Below are positions 21,263 through 21,297 of a stretch of DNA of 21,297 bases, in pieces. A model generated the notes under the pieces. The model had not been told where the DNA came from. It saw only the letters and a list, made by a program, of their open reading frames with translations, and ran no database searches. Both the position numbers and the translations under genes were made by a program. The stretch lies in the NCBI GenBank assembly GCA_900768845.1, contig CAAGEK010000042.1:1-21297 (forward strand). The letters run 5' to 3'. The first letter of the stretch is position 1. Each line of letters opens with the position of its first letter. The DNA is from Alphaproteobacteria bacterium. Its GTDB lineage: Bacteria; Pseudomonadota; Alphaproteobacteria; CAAGCB01; CAG-977.

Positions 21263-21297
21263 CGGATGAAGACGAAAACCCGTCCATCAGGCTTCCA

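Noticed and set aside
21063..21287. Minus-strand gene entering at the right edge
   Set aside because: It mostly lies antisense to the uracil-DNA glycosylase C-terminus, is low in complexity, and has no domain. The last 70 bases are too short to judge.

Overview
The window looks like chromosome from an alphaproteobacterium of roughly balanced base composition, probably an uncultured, host-associated Rhodospirillales-like lineage. This rests on gene content and order: psd-pssA; a zinc-ribbon gene divergent from ftsE; ftsE-ftsX-ydcF-plsC; a TPR lipoprotein directly before ispE; and a uracil-DNA glycosylase of the 'WRPPGNR' type. The placement is inference from sequence reading only; no database was searched. 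I see no phage genes, transposase, CRISPR array, integrase or rRNA, and most of the window is housekeeping.

Layout. 1-1101: 3' end of a cysteine-rich repeat protein, closed by a strong terminator. 1102-1361: no intact gene. 1362-2600 (minus): gpt and a TlpA-like thiol-disulfide protein. 2673-4162 (plus): lptM-like lipoprotein overlapping lysA. 4187-5074 (minus): zinc-ribbon membrane protein. 5194-8147 (plus): ftsE, ftsX, a YdcF/DUF218 gene and plsC, every junction overlapping. 8123-8821 (minus): nucleotidyltransferase whose end overlaps the end of plsC. 9034-11590 (minus): LysM/Ig-like protein, psd and pssA. 11674-11750 (plus): tRNA-Pro(CGG). 11976-12407 (minus): small OmpA-like lipoprotein. 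12445-12531 (plus): tRNA-Leu(TAA). 12580-13014 (minus): GNAT acetyltransferase. 13091-17419 (minus): an RND efflux pump (membrane fusion protein plus inner-membrane transporter) with its own good promoter. 17523-20287 (minus): TPR lipoprotein and ispE. 20417-21223 (plus): uracil-DNA glycosylase.

How the genes work together. Much of the window serves the cell envelope: septal peptidoglycan control (FtsEX), phosphatidic acid synthesis (PlsC), phosphatidylethanolamine synthesis (PssA, Psd), lysine/diaminopimelate metabolism (LysA), LPS translocon maturation (LptM-like), periplasmic thiol chemistry (TlpA-like), peptidoglycan binding (LysM), isoprenoid precursors (IspE) and efflux (RND). Several genes start at GTG: ftsE, ftsX, ydcF, the LysM gene and tlpA.

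The least ordinary items are the cysteine-rich protein at the left edge, with 53 cysteines in 366 visible residues and a 107-bp near-identical internal duplication, and the uracil-DNA glycosylase, which keeps the catalytic motifs but has only one cysteine and so cannot hold the classical four-cysteine Fe-S cluster. I found no clear new multi-gene system.
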